64,000 bases of DNA from Moraxella sp. K1664 (lineage in GTDB: Bacteria > Pseudomonadota > Gammaproteobacteria > Pseudomonadales > Moraxellaceae), in the NCBI RefSeq assembly GCF_039693965.1, contig NZ_CP155576.1:2480001-2544000 (forward strand), written 5' to 3'. Below, piece after piece: positions 18,058 to 27,198 of the stretch. The notes under the pieces were generated by a model, which saw only the letters and a list, made by a program, of their open reading frames with translations, ran no database searches and was not told the DNA's origin. Numbering within the stretch: position 1 is the stretch's first letter; each line of letters opens with the position of its first letter. A program made the position numbers and the translations under genes.

Positions 18058-19278
18058 ATGCCACACACCACGCCTACAACAAAAACACCCACCACACCCC
18101 TACAAGAAGAGCTGTTTGAACCTGCCGATTTGCCCAGCGAGCCTGATGACGACCTAAATCTCCACGACGAAGAAGACAGTTACATCTACGGCGACGCTGA
18201 CGCCACCGATGAAGACACCATCGAGACCATGACGGTCTATGACCCCGATGCTGACCGTTTTGAAGACCTAGAAGAGAACTCAGGCGACAACGAAACTGTC
18301 GTCTGCTACGCCTACTCTCGTAAGACGGGCGAGCCTGTTGCCACACTCGCCATCGATGAAGTCAGTCGCCAACTAACCAACAACAGCCAGTTCATCTGGC
18401 TTGGGCTACACGACCCCAGTTTTGAGACGGTCAAGGAAGTCCAAGACGCCTTTGATTTGCACGAACTTGCCCTAGAAGATGCCTTTGCCGACCACCAACG
18501 CCCCAAAGTCGAAAGCTATGGCAACGACACCATTTTCGTGGTCGTGCGTACTGCCAAGCTCGAAGACAACTACATCCGCTATGGCACGACCGCCATTTTT
18601 ATGGGCAAAAACTTCATCATCAGCGTACGGCGTGGGGCGTCCAACTCCTACACCCCCGTGCGTGAGCATTGCCACAGACGACCCGAGAAACTTCGCCTAG
18701 GCCCGATTTTTGTCCTGCACGCCATTTTGGACTTTATTGTCGATAACTACCTGCCGATTACCGACCGTTTGGGCAACTATTTGCGTGAGCAAGAACGTAA
18801 CATTTTCTCGTATGAGTTTAGCAAATCCACCCTAAAAAGCCTGTACGAACTAAAATCGCAACTGGTACACATGCGTGCGGTGATTCTACCCGTCCAAGAC
18901 GTGTGTAACTTTTTTATCAACCACAAAAAAAACGAGCTGGTCTCCGCCTTTCCTGCCGCCGCCAAGCCCTATTTTCGGGACGTGAACGACCACCTGCTCC
19001 GCTCCATTGATGCGGTGAACGGTCTTAACGAGATGCTCTCAGTCGCCATGGACACCTACATGGCAATGGTCACCATGGGACAGAACGACGTGGTGCGAAA
19101 ACTCGCCGCTTGGGCAGGTATCGCCGCCGTGCCGACTGCCGTGGCGGGGGTGTACGGCATGAACTTTGATTTCATGCCCGAGCTTCATTGGAAATACGGC
19201 TATTTTATGGTCATCGGCACGGTCTTGACGGTGTGCTTCTTTTTATATTATAAATTTAGAAAAGCAGGTTGGTTATAA
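18058..19278 (+). CDS. corA: CorA-family magnesium/divalent-cation transporter
   Basis: 406 residues. It forms a pentameric Mg2+/Co2+ channel in the inner membrane. The signature GMN is present in YGMNFDF just after the first C-terminal helix, and the second helix ends the protein with basic residues (YYKFRKAGWL). The first ~75 residues are an unusually acidic, low-complexity extension (many Asp/Glu), which is not needed for the fold but could bind cations. The start ATG has a strong AGGGGACGG ribosome-binding site. The 14-bp repeat array begins 20 bp after the stop; no terminator hairpin is seen. Confidence 0.92.
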   Translation: MPHTTPTTKTPTTPLQEELFEPADLPSEPDDDLNLHDEEDSYIYGDADATDEDTIETMTVYDPDADRFEDLEENSGDNETVVCYAYSRKTGEPVATLAIDEVSRQLTNNSQFIWLGLHDPSFETVKEVQDAFDLHELALEDAFADHQRPKVESYGNDTIFVVVRTAKLEDNYIRYGTTAIFMGKNFIISVRRGASNSYTPVREHCHRRPEKLRLGPIFVLHAILDFIVDNYLPITDRLGNYLREQERNIFSYEFSKSTLKSLYELKSQLVHMRAVILPVQDVCNFFINHKKNELVSAFPAAAKPYFRDVNDHLLRSIDAVNGLNEMLSVAMDTYMAMVTMGQNDVVRKLAAWAGIAAVPTAVAGVYGMNFDFMPELHWKYGYFMVIGTVLTVCFFLYYKFRKAGWL

Positions 19279-19298
19279 TAATGATAATTATTTACCGC

Positions 19299-20119
19299 TT
19301 GGAAAATTGAAATTGGAAAATTGAAATTGGAAAATTGAAATTGGAAAATTGAAATTGGAAAATTGAAATTGGAAAATTGAAATTGGAAAATTGAAATTGG
19401 AAAATTGAAATTGGAAAATTGAAATTGGAAAATTGAAATTGGAAAATTGAAATTGGAAAATTGAAATTGGAAAATTGAAATTGGAAAATTGAAATTGGAA
19501 AATTGAAATTGGAAAATTGAAATTGGAAAATTGAAATTGGAAAATTGAAATTGGAAAATTGAAATTGGAAAATTGAAATTGGAAAATTGAAATTGGAAAA
19601 TTGAAATTGGAAAATTGAAATTGGAAAATTGAAATTGGAAAATTGAAATTGGAAAATTGAAATTGGAAAATTGAAATTGGAAAATTGAAATTGGAAAATT
19701 GAAATTGGAAAATTGAAATTGGAAAATTGAAATTGGAAAATTGAAATTGGAAAATTGAAATTGGAAAATTGAAATTGGAAAATTGAAATTGGAAAATTGA
19801 AATTGGAAAATTGAAATTGGAAAATTGAAATTGGAAAATTGAAATTGGAAAATTGAAATTGGAAAATTGAAATTGGAAAATTGAAATTGGAAAATTGAAA
19901 TTGGAAAATTGAAATTGGAAAATTGAAATTGGAAAATTGAAATTGGAAAATTGAAATTGGAAAATTGAAATTGGAAAATTGAAATTGGAAAATTGAAATT
20001 GGAAAATTGAAATTGGAAAATTGAAATTGGAAAATTGAAATTGGAAAATTGAAATTGGAAAATTGAAATTGGAAAATTGAAATTGGAAAATTGAAATTGG
20101 AAAATTGAAATTGGAAAAT
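19299..20119. repeat. 14-bp tandem repeat array, 58 full copies
   Basis: The unit TTGGAAAATTGAAA is repeated 58 times without visible change (19299-20110), plus nine bases of a further unit. Each unit is two related 7-mers (GAAATTG and GAAAATT), so the array grew from a 7-bp ancestor. The minus strand has no stop codon in any frame because TTTCAATTTTCCAA contains none and 14 is not a multiple of three; the long minus-strand reading frames here are thus by-products of the repeat. The array fills the corA-dnaG spacer. Confidence 0.98.
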
Positions 20120-20144
20120 CCCCATCTCTTTATTTGATACACAC

Positions 20145-22322
20145 ATGAGAATCCCTGACACCACGCTCGAACGACTAAACTCATCTGCTGACTTGGTCGC
20201 CATCATCAAAAAACACACCACCCTAAAACCTGCTGGGCGTGAGTTTAAGGGGTGCTGTCCATTTCATGGCGAAAAAACCCCGTCATTTTATGTCAATCCC
20301 CAAACCAACCTATACTACTGTTTCGGCTGTGGCGTCAAAGGCAACCCCATCACCTTTTTGCGTGAATTTGAACGCATGACTTTCAAAGAAGCGGTTGATT
20401 ATCTGTCCGAACAAACAGGCATAGAACTGCCCAAAGACGACAAATTCGCCCAAAAAATCCGCTACACCAAAAACAAAACCCCAAACCCCAACAGCCAAAC
20501 ACCCCAAAAGACAAACCAAGGCAATACAGACAACTCAAATACCCAACCAACCAACCCATCCATTCATCATGATAATACCGCTCCATCAGTCAATGATAAT
20601 TATCCTGATTTTGCCGATAATTTTAATGACGGTTATGATAATGATTTTAACACCAACTTTAACACTGACTTTGACAGTGGTTTTAATGGCGGTTATAACG
20701 ACAACCATAACAACCCCCCTTATCAAGCGGATAACACCCCTTTTAATAGCACCAATCCGCCATATCACACTCCCCAAAATGGCGAAGGGGATTTATACAC
20801 CCTGCTGTCCGCCATTGCCCAGTTTTATCAAAACATGCTCCATCAAAACCCCACGGCAAAGGCGTATTTTGTTTCACGGGGGTTAAGCGATGAGACGATA
20901 GCCACGTTTGGTTTGGGCTATGCTCCGAGCGGTTGGCAACATTTGGAGCAGGCTTTTCCCCATGACATCGAAGGCTTGCGTATTCTAGGACTGGTCAGAA
21001 CATCACAAAAGGGGCGGGATTTTGACCTGCTACGAGACCGTGTGATTTTCCCCATCAAGGACAGACAAGGGCGAGTGGTCGGTTTTGCGGGGCGGTCGCT
21101 GGGCGATGAGATGCCCAAATACATCAACTCATCAGAGTCGCCCGTATTTAGCAAACAGCACATCCTATATGGGCTGTACGAAGCCCGCCAAACCAAAGCA
21201 ACAAGCTATCTCATGGTAGAAGGCTACATGGACGTCATCGCCCTGCACCAAGCAGGGATTTATGGGGCGGTCGCTCCGATGGGAACGGCAGCCAATGACA
21301 AGCAAATTGCCGGACTGTTAAAATATAACGACACCCTAACACTGTGCTTTGATGGCGACACCGCAGGACAACGGGCGGCATGGCGAACCCTAGAAGTTGC
21401 CATGCCTGTGTTGCCTGATGGTAAGACCTTAAAATTTCTCACCCTGCCCGATGGTCATGACCCCGACACCTACATCAAGGCTCATGGGGCAGATGCCATG
21501 CACACCCAAATCACGCACGCCCAAAGCATGGCGGATTATATCCATGGCGTGCTACAAAACCGTTATGATTTATCCCTACCCGAAAATAAAGCCCGAGTGG
21601 TCGCTGAACTAAAAGAACTGACCGCCAAACTGCCCAAAGGGTCAAGTTTTAGATGGTGGCTCAATAACGACTTCTGGGCGAGACTCAGTGGTAAAAACAA
21701 CAAACAAACCGCTCGGGACACCGCCAACTACCACCAAGAGACGGATAGTAGCACTCAGCTGTATCTGTGCCTGCTCTACGCCCCCCACATCATCAAAGAC
21801 AACCCCCTAACCGCCCTACTGACCAGCTCTGGCGTGGCGGATGCCCATAAGCCGTATCTGGCTCACTTAGAACGCCAAGGGCTGTCCGTGCCTGCTCTGC
21901 CCGACTGGCAAGACATTGATACTGATTTGGCGGAGTTGGTTCGCACCATTGACATGATTTTGGGCATGGCGGACACAGGGGCTATCGCTCAGTTTGATCT
22001 ACATGACAAATCGGCACCCGCCATCGACGGCAAGGCTCATCTTATCATGGCAAGCCTGCCCAATGTGGAGCTACAACACCATCTTAGCAGGCTGTGGCGT
22101 GAGTTTTTCTATCTGAACCAACATCATTATTTGGAACAAATGGCACTGCTGTTTAACGAACTTCTGTGCCAACGCCTCCAAAATGTACTAAAAAAACAAG
22201 GCGAAAATGCCAAAAATATCGTCTTGTCCGAGATTTATAAACGCCGCCTACACACACTCATCGCATGGGACAGTCAGCACACCAAGGCAGATGTGGCAAC
22301 ATTGATAGAAAAAAGAGTCTAA
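20145..22322 (+). CDS. dnaG: DNA primase
   Basis: 725 residues. It makes RNA primers at the replication fork with DnaB. The N-terminal zinc finger is intact (C38-P-F-H41 and C59-F-G-C62). A long Asn/Asp/Pro-rich low-complexity linker spans about 105-212, where most primases have a short linker. The TOPRIM core then follows with VEGYMDVIALHQAGI and the metal-binding LCFDGDTAGQRA. The C-terminal region would bind DnaB. Only 25 bp separate the repeat array from the ATG and no clear ribosome-binding site is seen, so transcription must start within the array or read through from corA. Confidence 0.96.
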   Translation: MRIPDTTLERLNSSADLVAIIKKHTTLKPAGREFKGCCPFHGEKTPSFYVNPQTNLYYCFGCGVKGNPITFLREFERMTFKEAVDYLSEQTGIELPKDDKFAQKIRYTKNKTPNPNSQTPQKTNQGNTDNSNTQPTNPSIHHDNTAPSVNDNYPDFADNFNDGYDNDFNTNFNTDFDSGFNGGYNDNHNNPPYQADNTPFNSTNPPYHTPQNGEGDLYTLLSAIAQFYQNMLHQNPTAKAYFVSRGLSDETIATFGLGYAPSGWQHLEQAFPHDIEGLRILGLVRTSQKGRDFDLLRDRVIFPIKDRQGRVVGFAGRSLGDEMPKYINSSESPVFSKQHILYGLYEARQTKATSYLMVEGYMDVIALHQAGIYGAVAPMGTAANDKQIAGLLKYNDTLTLCFDGDTAGQRAAWRTLEVAMPVLPDGKTLKFLTLPDGHDPDTYIKAHGADAMHTQITHAQSMADYIHGVLQNRYDLSLPENKARVVAELKELTAKLPKGSSFRWWLNNDFWARLSGKNNKQTARDTANYHQETDSSTQLYLCLLYAPHIIKDNPLTALLTSSGVADAHKPYLAHLERQGLSVPALPDWQDIDTDLAELVRTIDMILGMADTGAIAQFDLHDKSAPAIDGKAHLIMASLPNVELQHHLSRLWREFFYLNQHHYLEQMALLFNELLCQRLQNVLKKQGENAKNIVLSEIYKRRLHTLIAWDSQHTKADVATLIEKRV

Positions 22323-23275
22323 ACCCATCCCAAACCTCTAAGCCACGCCATGCCCACCGCCATGCCAATCATCCCAAAGACTGCCGTAAACCCCAAAATA
22401 TTTGCTGCCAGTACATCATTACCGCCCATCGCCTTTGCCATCACATAGCTTGCGGCAGCTGCTGGGCCTGATACCATTAAAAATAACACACCAAATTGTA
22501 AAGGTTCTAAGGCAAATGCCACACCCACACCCACCGCCAAAAGTGGTGCAATGACAATACGCCCAATGCTTGCCTGCATGGACACACCAGACAGTCCCAG
22601 CATGGATTTCACATCCAGCGTCGCCCCTGCACATATCAAGGCAAGCGGTAGGGCAATGTTTGCCATCAGCTCACCTGTTTTAGCAATCGGTGCAGGTGGT
22701 AAGGGCAAACCAAGTGCTTTATAAATAAAGGCAGACACCAATGCAATGATGAGTGGATTTTTAACAATCTTGATGAGAATGTCCCAACTTTGAACCGACA
22801 ATCCTTTAATACTGCTCGTGCGTGATAAAGTGATGACCGCCAAAACATTACATAAAATGGTGATGACCCCCACATACACCGCCCCCACGCTTGTTCCTGC
22901 CACCCCATAAGCATTGGTTGCCACTGACAGCGAGATAATCGCCATGTTAGAGCGAAACACTCCCTGCACAAATACGCCCTTATCACGCGCCTGCTTGATG
23001 AATATTTTGGCATACGCTTCTGCCCCAAAAAACAGCACAAAAGTTGTAACAACCCCTGCCATGATGAGTGCCAACTGCTCATCATAATCCACATTATTTT
23101 TTATCACACTAAAAAACAGCAGACATGGCAGAGCAAAATTAAAGACAATGTTGGACGCTGTGTCAATAAAATGAGTGTTGATTTTGCCCATTTTTTGTAG
23201 ATAAAAACCCAGCCCCATCAAGGCTAGGTTTGGAGAGACAATCATCAAGGCAAAGCTTATGGCATCTAACATCAC
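22319..23275 (-). CDS. AEC-family (auxin efflux carrier-like) transporter
   Basis: 318 residues with about ten hydrophobic helices in two related halves. Features of the AEC family include the N-terminal NLALMGLGFYLQKMGK, then FNFALPCLLFFSVI, and IALPLALICAGATLD in the second half. Members export or take up small organic anions such as malate or malonate; the substrate here is unknown. It is convergent with dnaG and overlaps its last 4 bp. Confidence 0.88.
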   Translation of the reverse strand: MMLDAISFALMIVSPNLALMGLGFYLQKMGKINTHFIDTASNIVFNFALPCLLFFSVIKNNVDYDEQLALIMAGVVTTFVLFFGAEAYAKIFIKQARDKGVFVQGVFRSNMAIISLSVATNAYGVAGTSVGAVYVGVITILCNVLAVITLSRTSSIKGLSVQSWDILIKIVKNPLIIALVSAFIYKALGLPLPPAPIAKTGELMANIALPLALICAGATLDVKSMLGLSGVSMQASIGRIVIAPLLAVGVGVAFALEPLQFGVLFLMVSGPAAAASYVMAKAMGGNDVLAANILGFTAVFGMIGMAVGMAWLRGLGWV

Positions 23276-23280
23276 ATTCC

Positions 23281-23424
23281 TTAATCTGCCAACTTATGTA
23301 GCAAACCCAAACTTAATACCTGCTCAAAGCCCAAACGAATACCACCAATGCCTGCAAATAAATCAATGGCTTTTAAGTAAATTTGGGGGTGATTTTGTCC
23401 AAACTCAAAAGATATTTGCTTCAT
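23281..23424 (-). pseudogene. Remnant of a DNA (cytosine-5) methyltransferase, N-terminal 47 residues
   Basis: A 47-codon frame, starting ATG at 23424 and ending TAA at 23281. Its middle reads KAIDLFAGIGGIRLGFEQ, which is motif I of C5 cytosine methyltransferases: the FxGxG S-adenosylmethionine-binding loop at the protein start. The following residues (VLSLGLLHKLAD) do not continue the family, and none of the later motifs (such as the PCQ catalytic loop) is present. It fills the gap between mnmG and the AEC gene. It is most likely what is left of a lost restriction-modification or solitary methyltransferase gene. Confidence 0.8.
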
Positions 23425-23435
23425 ATCACGCTCAA

Positions 23436-25322
23436 TCATGTCATCACTGCTTGTGTTTTTTTAAGTTTCTTTATCGTCATCGCCAAAAGACTGACCGCCG
23501 CAGGGGTAACGCCACTGATGCGACTTGCCTGCCCAAGCGTTGTCGGGCGGATTTGGCTTAATTTTTGGACAATCTCATTGGATAAACCAGACACACTGGC
23601 ATAATCAAAATCAAGCGGTAAGAGCGTATTTTCAAGACGCTTCATTTGCTCAATCTCATCATTTTGACGCTCAATATAACCTTGATATTTAACACTTATC
23701 TCAATCTGTTCACCCACCTTAGCACTCACTGTGCTGTCTGACACTTTGGCAATGTCATCAAAGGTGATATTTGGGCGTTTTAATAAATCCAGTAACGAAT
23801 TTTCTTTGGTCAAAATCTCACCTGTGTTTGCCATAAAATCTTGACCAATGGCATTATTTGGGGTCGCCCAAATGTCTTTTAGGCGGGCAGTTTCACTGGC
23901 GATAGACTCCATTTTTTGACTAAATCTCGCCCAGCGTTCATCGTCCACCAACCCAAGCTCTCGTCCGATGGCGGTCAAGCGTGCATCAGCATTGTCCTCA
24001 CGCAAAATCAGGCGATGCTCGGCACGGCTTGTGAACATACGGTACGGCTCTTTGGTGCCATGGGTAATCAAGTCATCAACAAGCACACCCAGATAAGCCT
24101 CGTGTCTTTGTGGTGTCCACGATGCCTTGCCAAGTGCCATGCGTCCTGCATTTAGCCCTGCCAATAACCCCTGTGCCGCCGCCTCTTCATAGCCTGTTGT
24201 GCCATTGATTTGCCCTGCAAAATACAAACCGTCAATGGATTTGGTTTCTAGCGTAGGTTTGAGATTTTGTGGGTCAAAATAGTCGTATTCAATGGCATAA
24301 CCTGGACGGGTAATGTGGGCGTTTTCAAGCCCTTTCATGCTATGGATAAACTCAATTTGCACATCAAACGGCAGGCTTGTTGAAATGCCATTGGGGTATA
24401 GCTCATGCGTGGTCAAGCCCTCAGGCTCAATAAAAATCTGATGACTGTCTTTGTCGGCAAAGCGATGAATCTTATCCTCAATACTTGGGCAATAACGGGG
24501 CCCCACCCCTTCAATCTTACCGCTAAACATGGGTGAACGGTCAAGGTTGGCACGGATAATGTCATGCGTGCGTTCGTTGGTGTGGGTGATATAACAGTTG
24601 ATTTGGCGTGGGTGCATGGCAAAATCACCCATATAACTCATGACAGGCAAAGGTGTATCGCCTGACTGCACGGTCATCACGGAGAAATCCACCGTACGAG
24701 CATCAATGCGAGCAGGTGTGCCTGTTTTTAGGCGTCCAACAGGCAGTTTTAATTCACGCAAACGGTCAGCAAGACGAATGGCGGGCATGTCGCCTGCTCT
24801 GCCACCACTTTGATGGTCTAAGCCCACATGAATCACCCCACCCAAAAATGTCCCTGATGTCAGCACCACCGCACGAGTATTTAGACGAATGCCTGTGGCT
24901 GTTACCACCGCCACCGCACGAGTATTTTCAACAATGATATCATCCACAGATTGCTGAAAAATTGTCAAGTTTGGCTGATTTTCAAGCGTGTGGCGAATGG
25001 CTGCCTTATATAAAATACGGTCAGCTTGGGCGCGTGTGGCTCGCACTGCTGCCCCTTTACGGCTGTTTAGCACCCGAAACTGAATGCCTGCCTTATCGGT
25101 TGCGAGTGCCATCGCCCCACCAAGCGCATCCACCTCACGCACCAAATGCGATTTGCCAATACCGCCAATGGCAGGATTACAGCTCATCTGTCCGAGTGTC
25201 TCAATGTTATGCGTGATAAGTAGGGTATTAGCACCCATGCGAGCGGACGCAAGAGCGGCCTCTGTGCCTGCGTGTCCGCCACCGATGACGATGACATCAA
25301 ATGTTTTGGTTAAAAAGCTCAT
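23436..25322 (-). CDS. mnmG: tRNA uridine-5-carboxymethylaminomethyl(34) synthesis enzyme MnmG
   Basis: 628 residues, the normal length. With MnmE it installs the cmnm5 group on wobble uridine 34. The FAD-binding Rossmann motif [19 protein letters not shown] is at the N-terminus (about 12-30). Other family blocks include [48 protein letters not shown] and the C-terminal MnmE-interacting helical domain. mnmG stands alone on the minus strand. Confidence 0.97.
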   Translation of the reverse strand: MSFLTKTFDVIVIGGGHAGTEAALASARMGANTLLITHNIETLGQMSCNPAIGGIGKSHLVREVDALGGAMALATDKAGIQFRVLNSRKGAAVRATRAQADRILYKAAIRHTLENQPNLTIFQQSVDDIIVENTRAVAVVTATGIRLNTRAVVLTSGTFLGGVIHVGLDHQSGGRAGDMPAIRLADRLRELKLPVGRLKTGTPARIDARTVDFSVMTVQSGDTPLPVMSYMGDFAMHPRQINCYITHTNERTHDIIRANLDRSPMFSGKIEGVGPRYCPSIEDKIHRFADKDSHQIFIEPEGLTTHELYPNGISTSLPFDVQIEFIHSMKGLENAHITRPGYAIEYDYFDPQNLKPTLETKSIDGLYFAGQINGTTGYEEAAAQGLLAGLNAGRMALGKASWTPQRHEAYLGVLVDDLITHGTKEPYRMFTSRAEHRLILREDNADARLTAIGRELGLVDDERWARFSQKMESIASETARLKDIWATPNNAIGQDFMANTGEILTKENSLLDLLKRPNITFDDIAKVSDSTVSAKVGEQIEISVKYQGYIERQNDEIEQMKRLENTLLPLDFDYASVSGLSNEIVQKLSQIRPTTLGQASRISGVTPAAVSLLAMTIKKLKKTQAVMT

Positions 25323-25390
25323 AAGTATACATTCTTTAAAAAAGCCGATTATTTTAGCATAATTTTAATCATTAATCATATTAAACATTA

Positions 25391-25413
25391 AAAAGAGCGT
25401 ATCAACGCCCTTA
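25391..25413 (-). terminator. Possible terminator downstream of the 25432 gene
   Basis: On the minus strand GGGCGT-TGAT-ACGCTC (one G-T pair) is followed by TTTTT. It lies between the 25432 gene stop and mnmG. Confidence 0.55.
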
Positions 25414-25431
25414 TATTTTATCAGAATTTTA

Positions 25432-25752
25432 TCAGATTTTATCCAAATACTTTAATTGCATCTCTTTTGGCATTTTGTCAATCAAAGATAACTTCATCTG
25501 CTTATCCGCGCCATTTATCACCATGTCAATAAGTGGCACACCATCAAAAGGCAAATCATCCACTTTTTGGGCAAAGACCGCCAAATAATACGCCCCATTC
25601 ACATCATTATCCGCCATAACTCTATCATACACCGCACAAAAGGCGGATTCACTTGCTCCATTATTGGCAATCAGCCAATGAATCGCTCTCAAAGCGGTAT
25701 TTGGCTTTTGGCAAAGGCTGATGATTTGCTCAGAAATGTTTGGCATGTTCAT
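25432..25752 (-). CDS. Small protein of unknown function, paralogue of the 25749 gene
   Basis: 106 residues, predicted soluble and helical. Not recognised. It is clearly related to the gene just upstream: both share an IxxLCQxPxTAL motif near the start, then CAVYDRVMADNDVNGAYYL (CAIYKRICADMDVQSAYYL in the partner). Its ATG overlaps the upstream stop by 4 bp (ATGA), so the two are translationally coupled. A hairpin with T run follows it. Confidence 0.72.
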   Translation of the reverse strand: MNMPNISEQIISLCQKPNTALRAIHWLIANNGASESAFCAVYDRVMADNDVNGAYYLAVFAQKVDDLPFDGVPLIDMVINGADKQMKLSLIDKMPKEMQLKYLDKI

Positions 25753-26099
25753 GAAAATACACCGCTTTCTTGTCGGATTTGTTCTAACATCTCTTGATTG
25801 ACCAGCATGGATAATGAATTATTAAGTTCACCCCCAAATTCACTGACCATTTTTATTAACGGCTGTATGTCTATGGGACAATTTGGCTCTGATATGGCCT
25901 GTATGATTCGCACCAAATAATAAGCCGATTGCACATCCATGTCTGCACAAATTCGCTTGTAAATAGCACAGATGGCATCTTGTTCAACATTTTCGTATTT
26001 TATCCAATATGCCAATGCGGTCAATGCTGTGTCAGGTGTTTGGCACAACTCTACAATTTGTTGACTGTTTTTATGAATAAAACCTTCATCAAGCATCAC
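25749..26099 (-). CDS. Small protein of unknown function, paralogue of the 25432 gene
   Basis: 116 residues, predicted soluble and helical, first gene of a two-gene paralogous pair. It shares with its partner QIVELCQTPDTALTALAYW-like and CAIYKRICADMDVQSAYYL segments and a central PLIxMV block. The duplication with strong divergence outside these motifs suggests an old tandem duplication. No domain is recognised. It is separated from grxD upstream by a terminator. Confidence 0.72.
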   Translation of the reverse strand: MMLDEGFIHKNSQQIVELCQTPDTALTALAYWIKYENVEQDAICAIYKRICADMDVQSAYYLVRIIQAISEPNCPIDIQPLIKMVSEFGGELNNSLSMLVNQEMLEQIRQESGVFS

Positions 26100-26135
26100 A
26101 TTACCTTACTGCTTATGATTTATGGTTATCAATAA

Positions 26136-26165
26136 AAATCGGTTATTTCAAATAACCGATTGTCT
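26136..26165 (-). terminator. Rho-independent terminator of grxD
   Basis: Inverted repeat AATCGGTTATTT-GAAATAACCGATT followed on the minus strand by TTTATT, immediately after the grxD stop. Confidence 0.85.
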
Positions 26166-26168
26166 CCA

Positions 26169-26504
26169 TCACACTTCTGGGCTATACTCTTCAATCAGTG
26201 GCTTTAATTCGCCCGATTGGTACATTTGTAGGATAATGTCGCTACCGCCAATCAGTTCGCCATTTACCCATAGCTGCGGGAAGGTTGGCCAGTTGGCGAT
26301 GAGTGGCAAGGTGCTACGGATTTCAGGGTTTTCTAGGATATTGACAAAAGCAAAGGGTCTGCCAATTTGGGTCAGCACCTCTACTGCACGTGCTGAAAAT
26401 CCACATTGGGGAAACTGGGGCGTGCCTTTCATATACAGTAGGACAGCATGGTCTTTGATTTGGTTTTCAATTAAGGTTTTGGTTTCTGGGTTGATGTCGG
26501 TCAT
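26169..26504 (-). CDS. grxD: Monothiol glutaredoxin, Grx4 family
   Basis: 111 residues. The single-cysteine active site CGFS is in FPQCGFSARAVEVL at about 37-50, preceded by the VLLYMKGTPQ strand. WPTFPQLWVNGELIGGSDI is the glutathione-binding region. Such proteins bind a [2Fe-2S] cluster with BolA-type partners and carry clusters to target proteins. It is a single-gene unit with its own terminator. Confidence 0.95.
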   Translation of the reverse strand: MTDINPETKTLIENQIKDHAVLLYMKGTPQFPQCGFSARAVEVLTQIGRPFAFVNILENPEIRSTLPLIANWPTFPQLWVNGELIGGSDIILQMYQSGELKPLIEEYSPEV

Positions 26505-26556
26505 GGTTCGCTCCGATTTGAGAAATTTGGGTTATTATGGGGGCAAATGGCAATTT

Positions 26557-27123
26557 TTACAAGGTGTATTTATGTAAAAGTTCAGCACTTGTAAGTACAG
26601 TGGCAAATTCACCATGCAAATTGGCAAGACTGATTTCATGGACAAGCTGACTGTCAAATCGCTCGCCAGTTGCTCCCATTCTATCAAAAGTCGCTGTGCC
26701 ATCGGATACCACAAAAGTGGTAAAGCCCAAATTAGCTGCCATGCGTGCGGTTGTGGATACACAGTGGTTGGTTGTCAGCCCAACAAGAACAAGCGTATCA
26801 ATGCCCGCTTTGGTCAGTTGCTGCTGTAAATCTGTGCCAATAAAACCGCTATTGACATGCTTTGTAATGACAGTTTCATGAGCTTGGGGCTTAGTCAGTT
26901 CAATCCAATCAAAACCTTGATGTGTGGGGTGTAAGCGTGATTGGGGCGTGGTCGATGAATGACGAATGTGAAAAATGGGCAAATCTTGCTCTCGCCAATG
27001 GCTAAGTAGTTCAAAACAAACCTGCTCACAGTTTGGGTTGTTGCGATTGCCACCCCAGTAGGCTTCATCATAAAAGCCTTGTTGTAAGTCAATGAGCAAT
27101 AAAGCGGTATTTTTAGCAATCAT
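26557..27123 (-). CDS. Isochorismatase-family cysteine hydrolase
   Basis: 188 residues with the cysteine-hydrolase fold. The catalytic Asp is in ALLLIDLQQGFYD near the N-terminus, a Lys follows in TKHVNSGF, and the catalytic Cys is in LVGLTTNHCVSTTARMA. The fold hydrolyses isochorismate, nicotinamide or other amides; the substrate cannot be chosen from sequence. It lies between grxD and ispF on the same strand, with no functional link evident. Confidence 0.9.
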   Translation of the reverse strand: MIAKNTALLLIDLQQGFYDEAYWGGNRNNPNCEQVCFELLSHWREQDLPIFHIRHSSTTPQSRLHPTHQGFDWIELTKPQAHETVITKHVNSGFIGTDLQQQLTKAGIDTLVLVGLTTNHCVSTTARMAANLGFTTFVVSDGTATFDRMGATGERFDSQLVHEISLANLHGEFATVLTSAELLHKYTL

Positions 27124-27198
27124 TTAGACTCCATATTTATTTAGACCCCATATTTATTGTCAATGACAAAAACAAACCAAACAAACACACCACTGTTT

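Noticed and set aside
19299-20119. CRISPR array
   Set aside because: The 14-bp units follow each other with no spacers, so it is a simple tandem repeat.
19288-20221. Two ~300-residue minus-strand frames over the repeat array
   Set aside because: They are open only because the 14-bp unit has no stop on that strand; the non-repeat ends are antisense to dnaG.
25567-26135. Plus-strand frames over the paralogous pair
   Set aside because: The minus-strand genes share motifs and a 4-bp coupling overlap, which marks them as the real ones.
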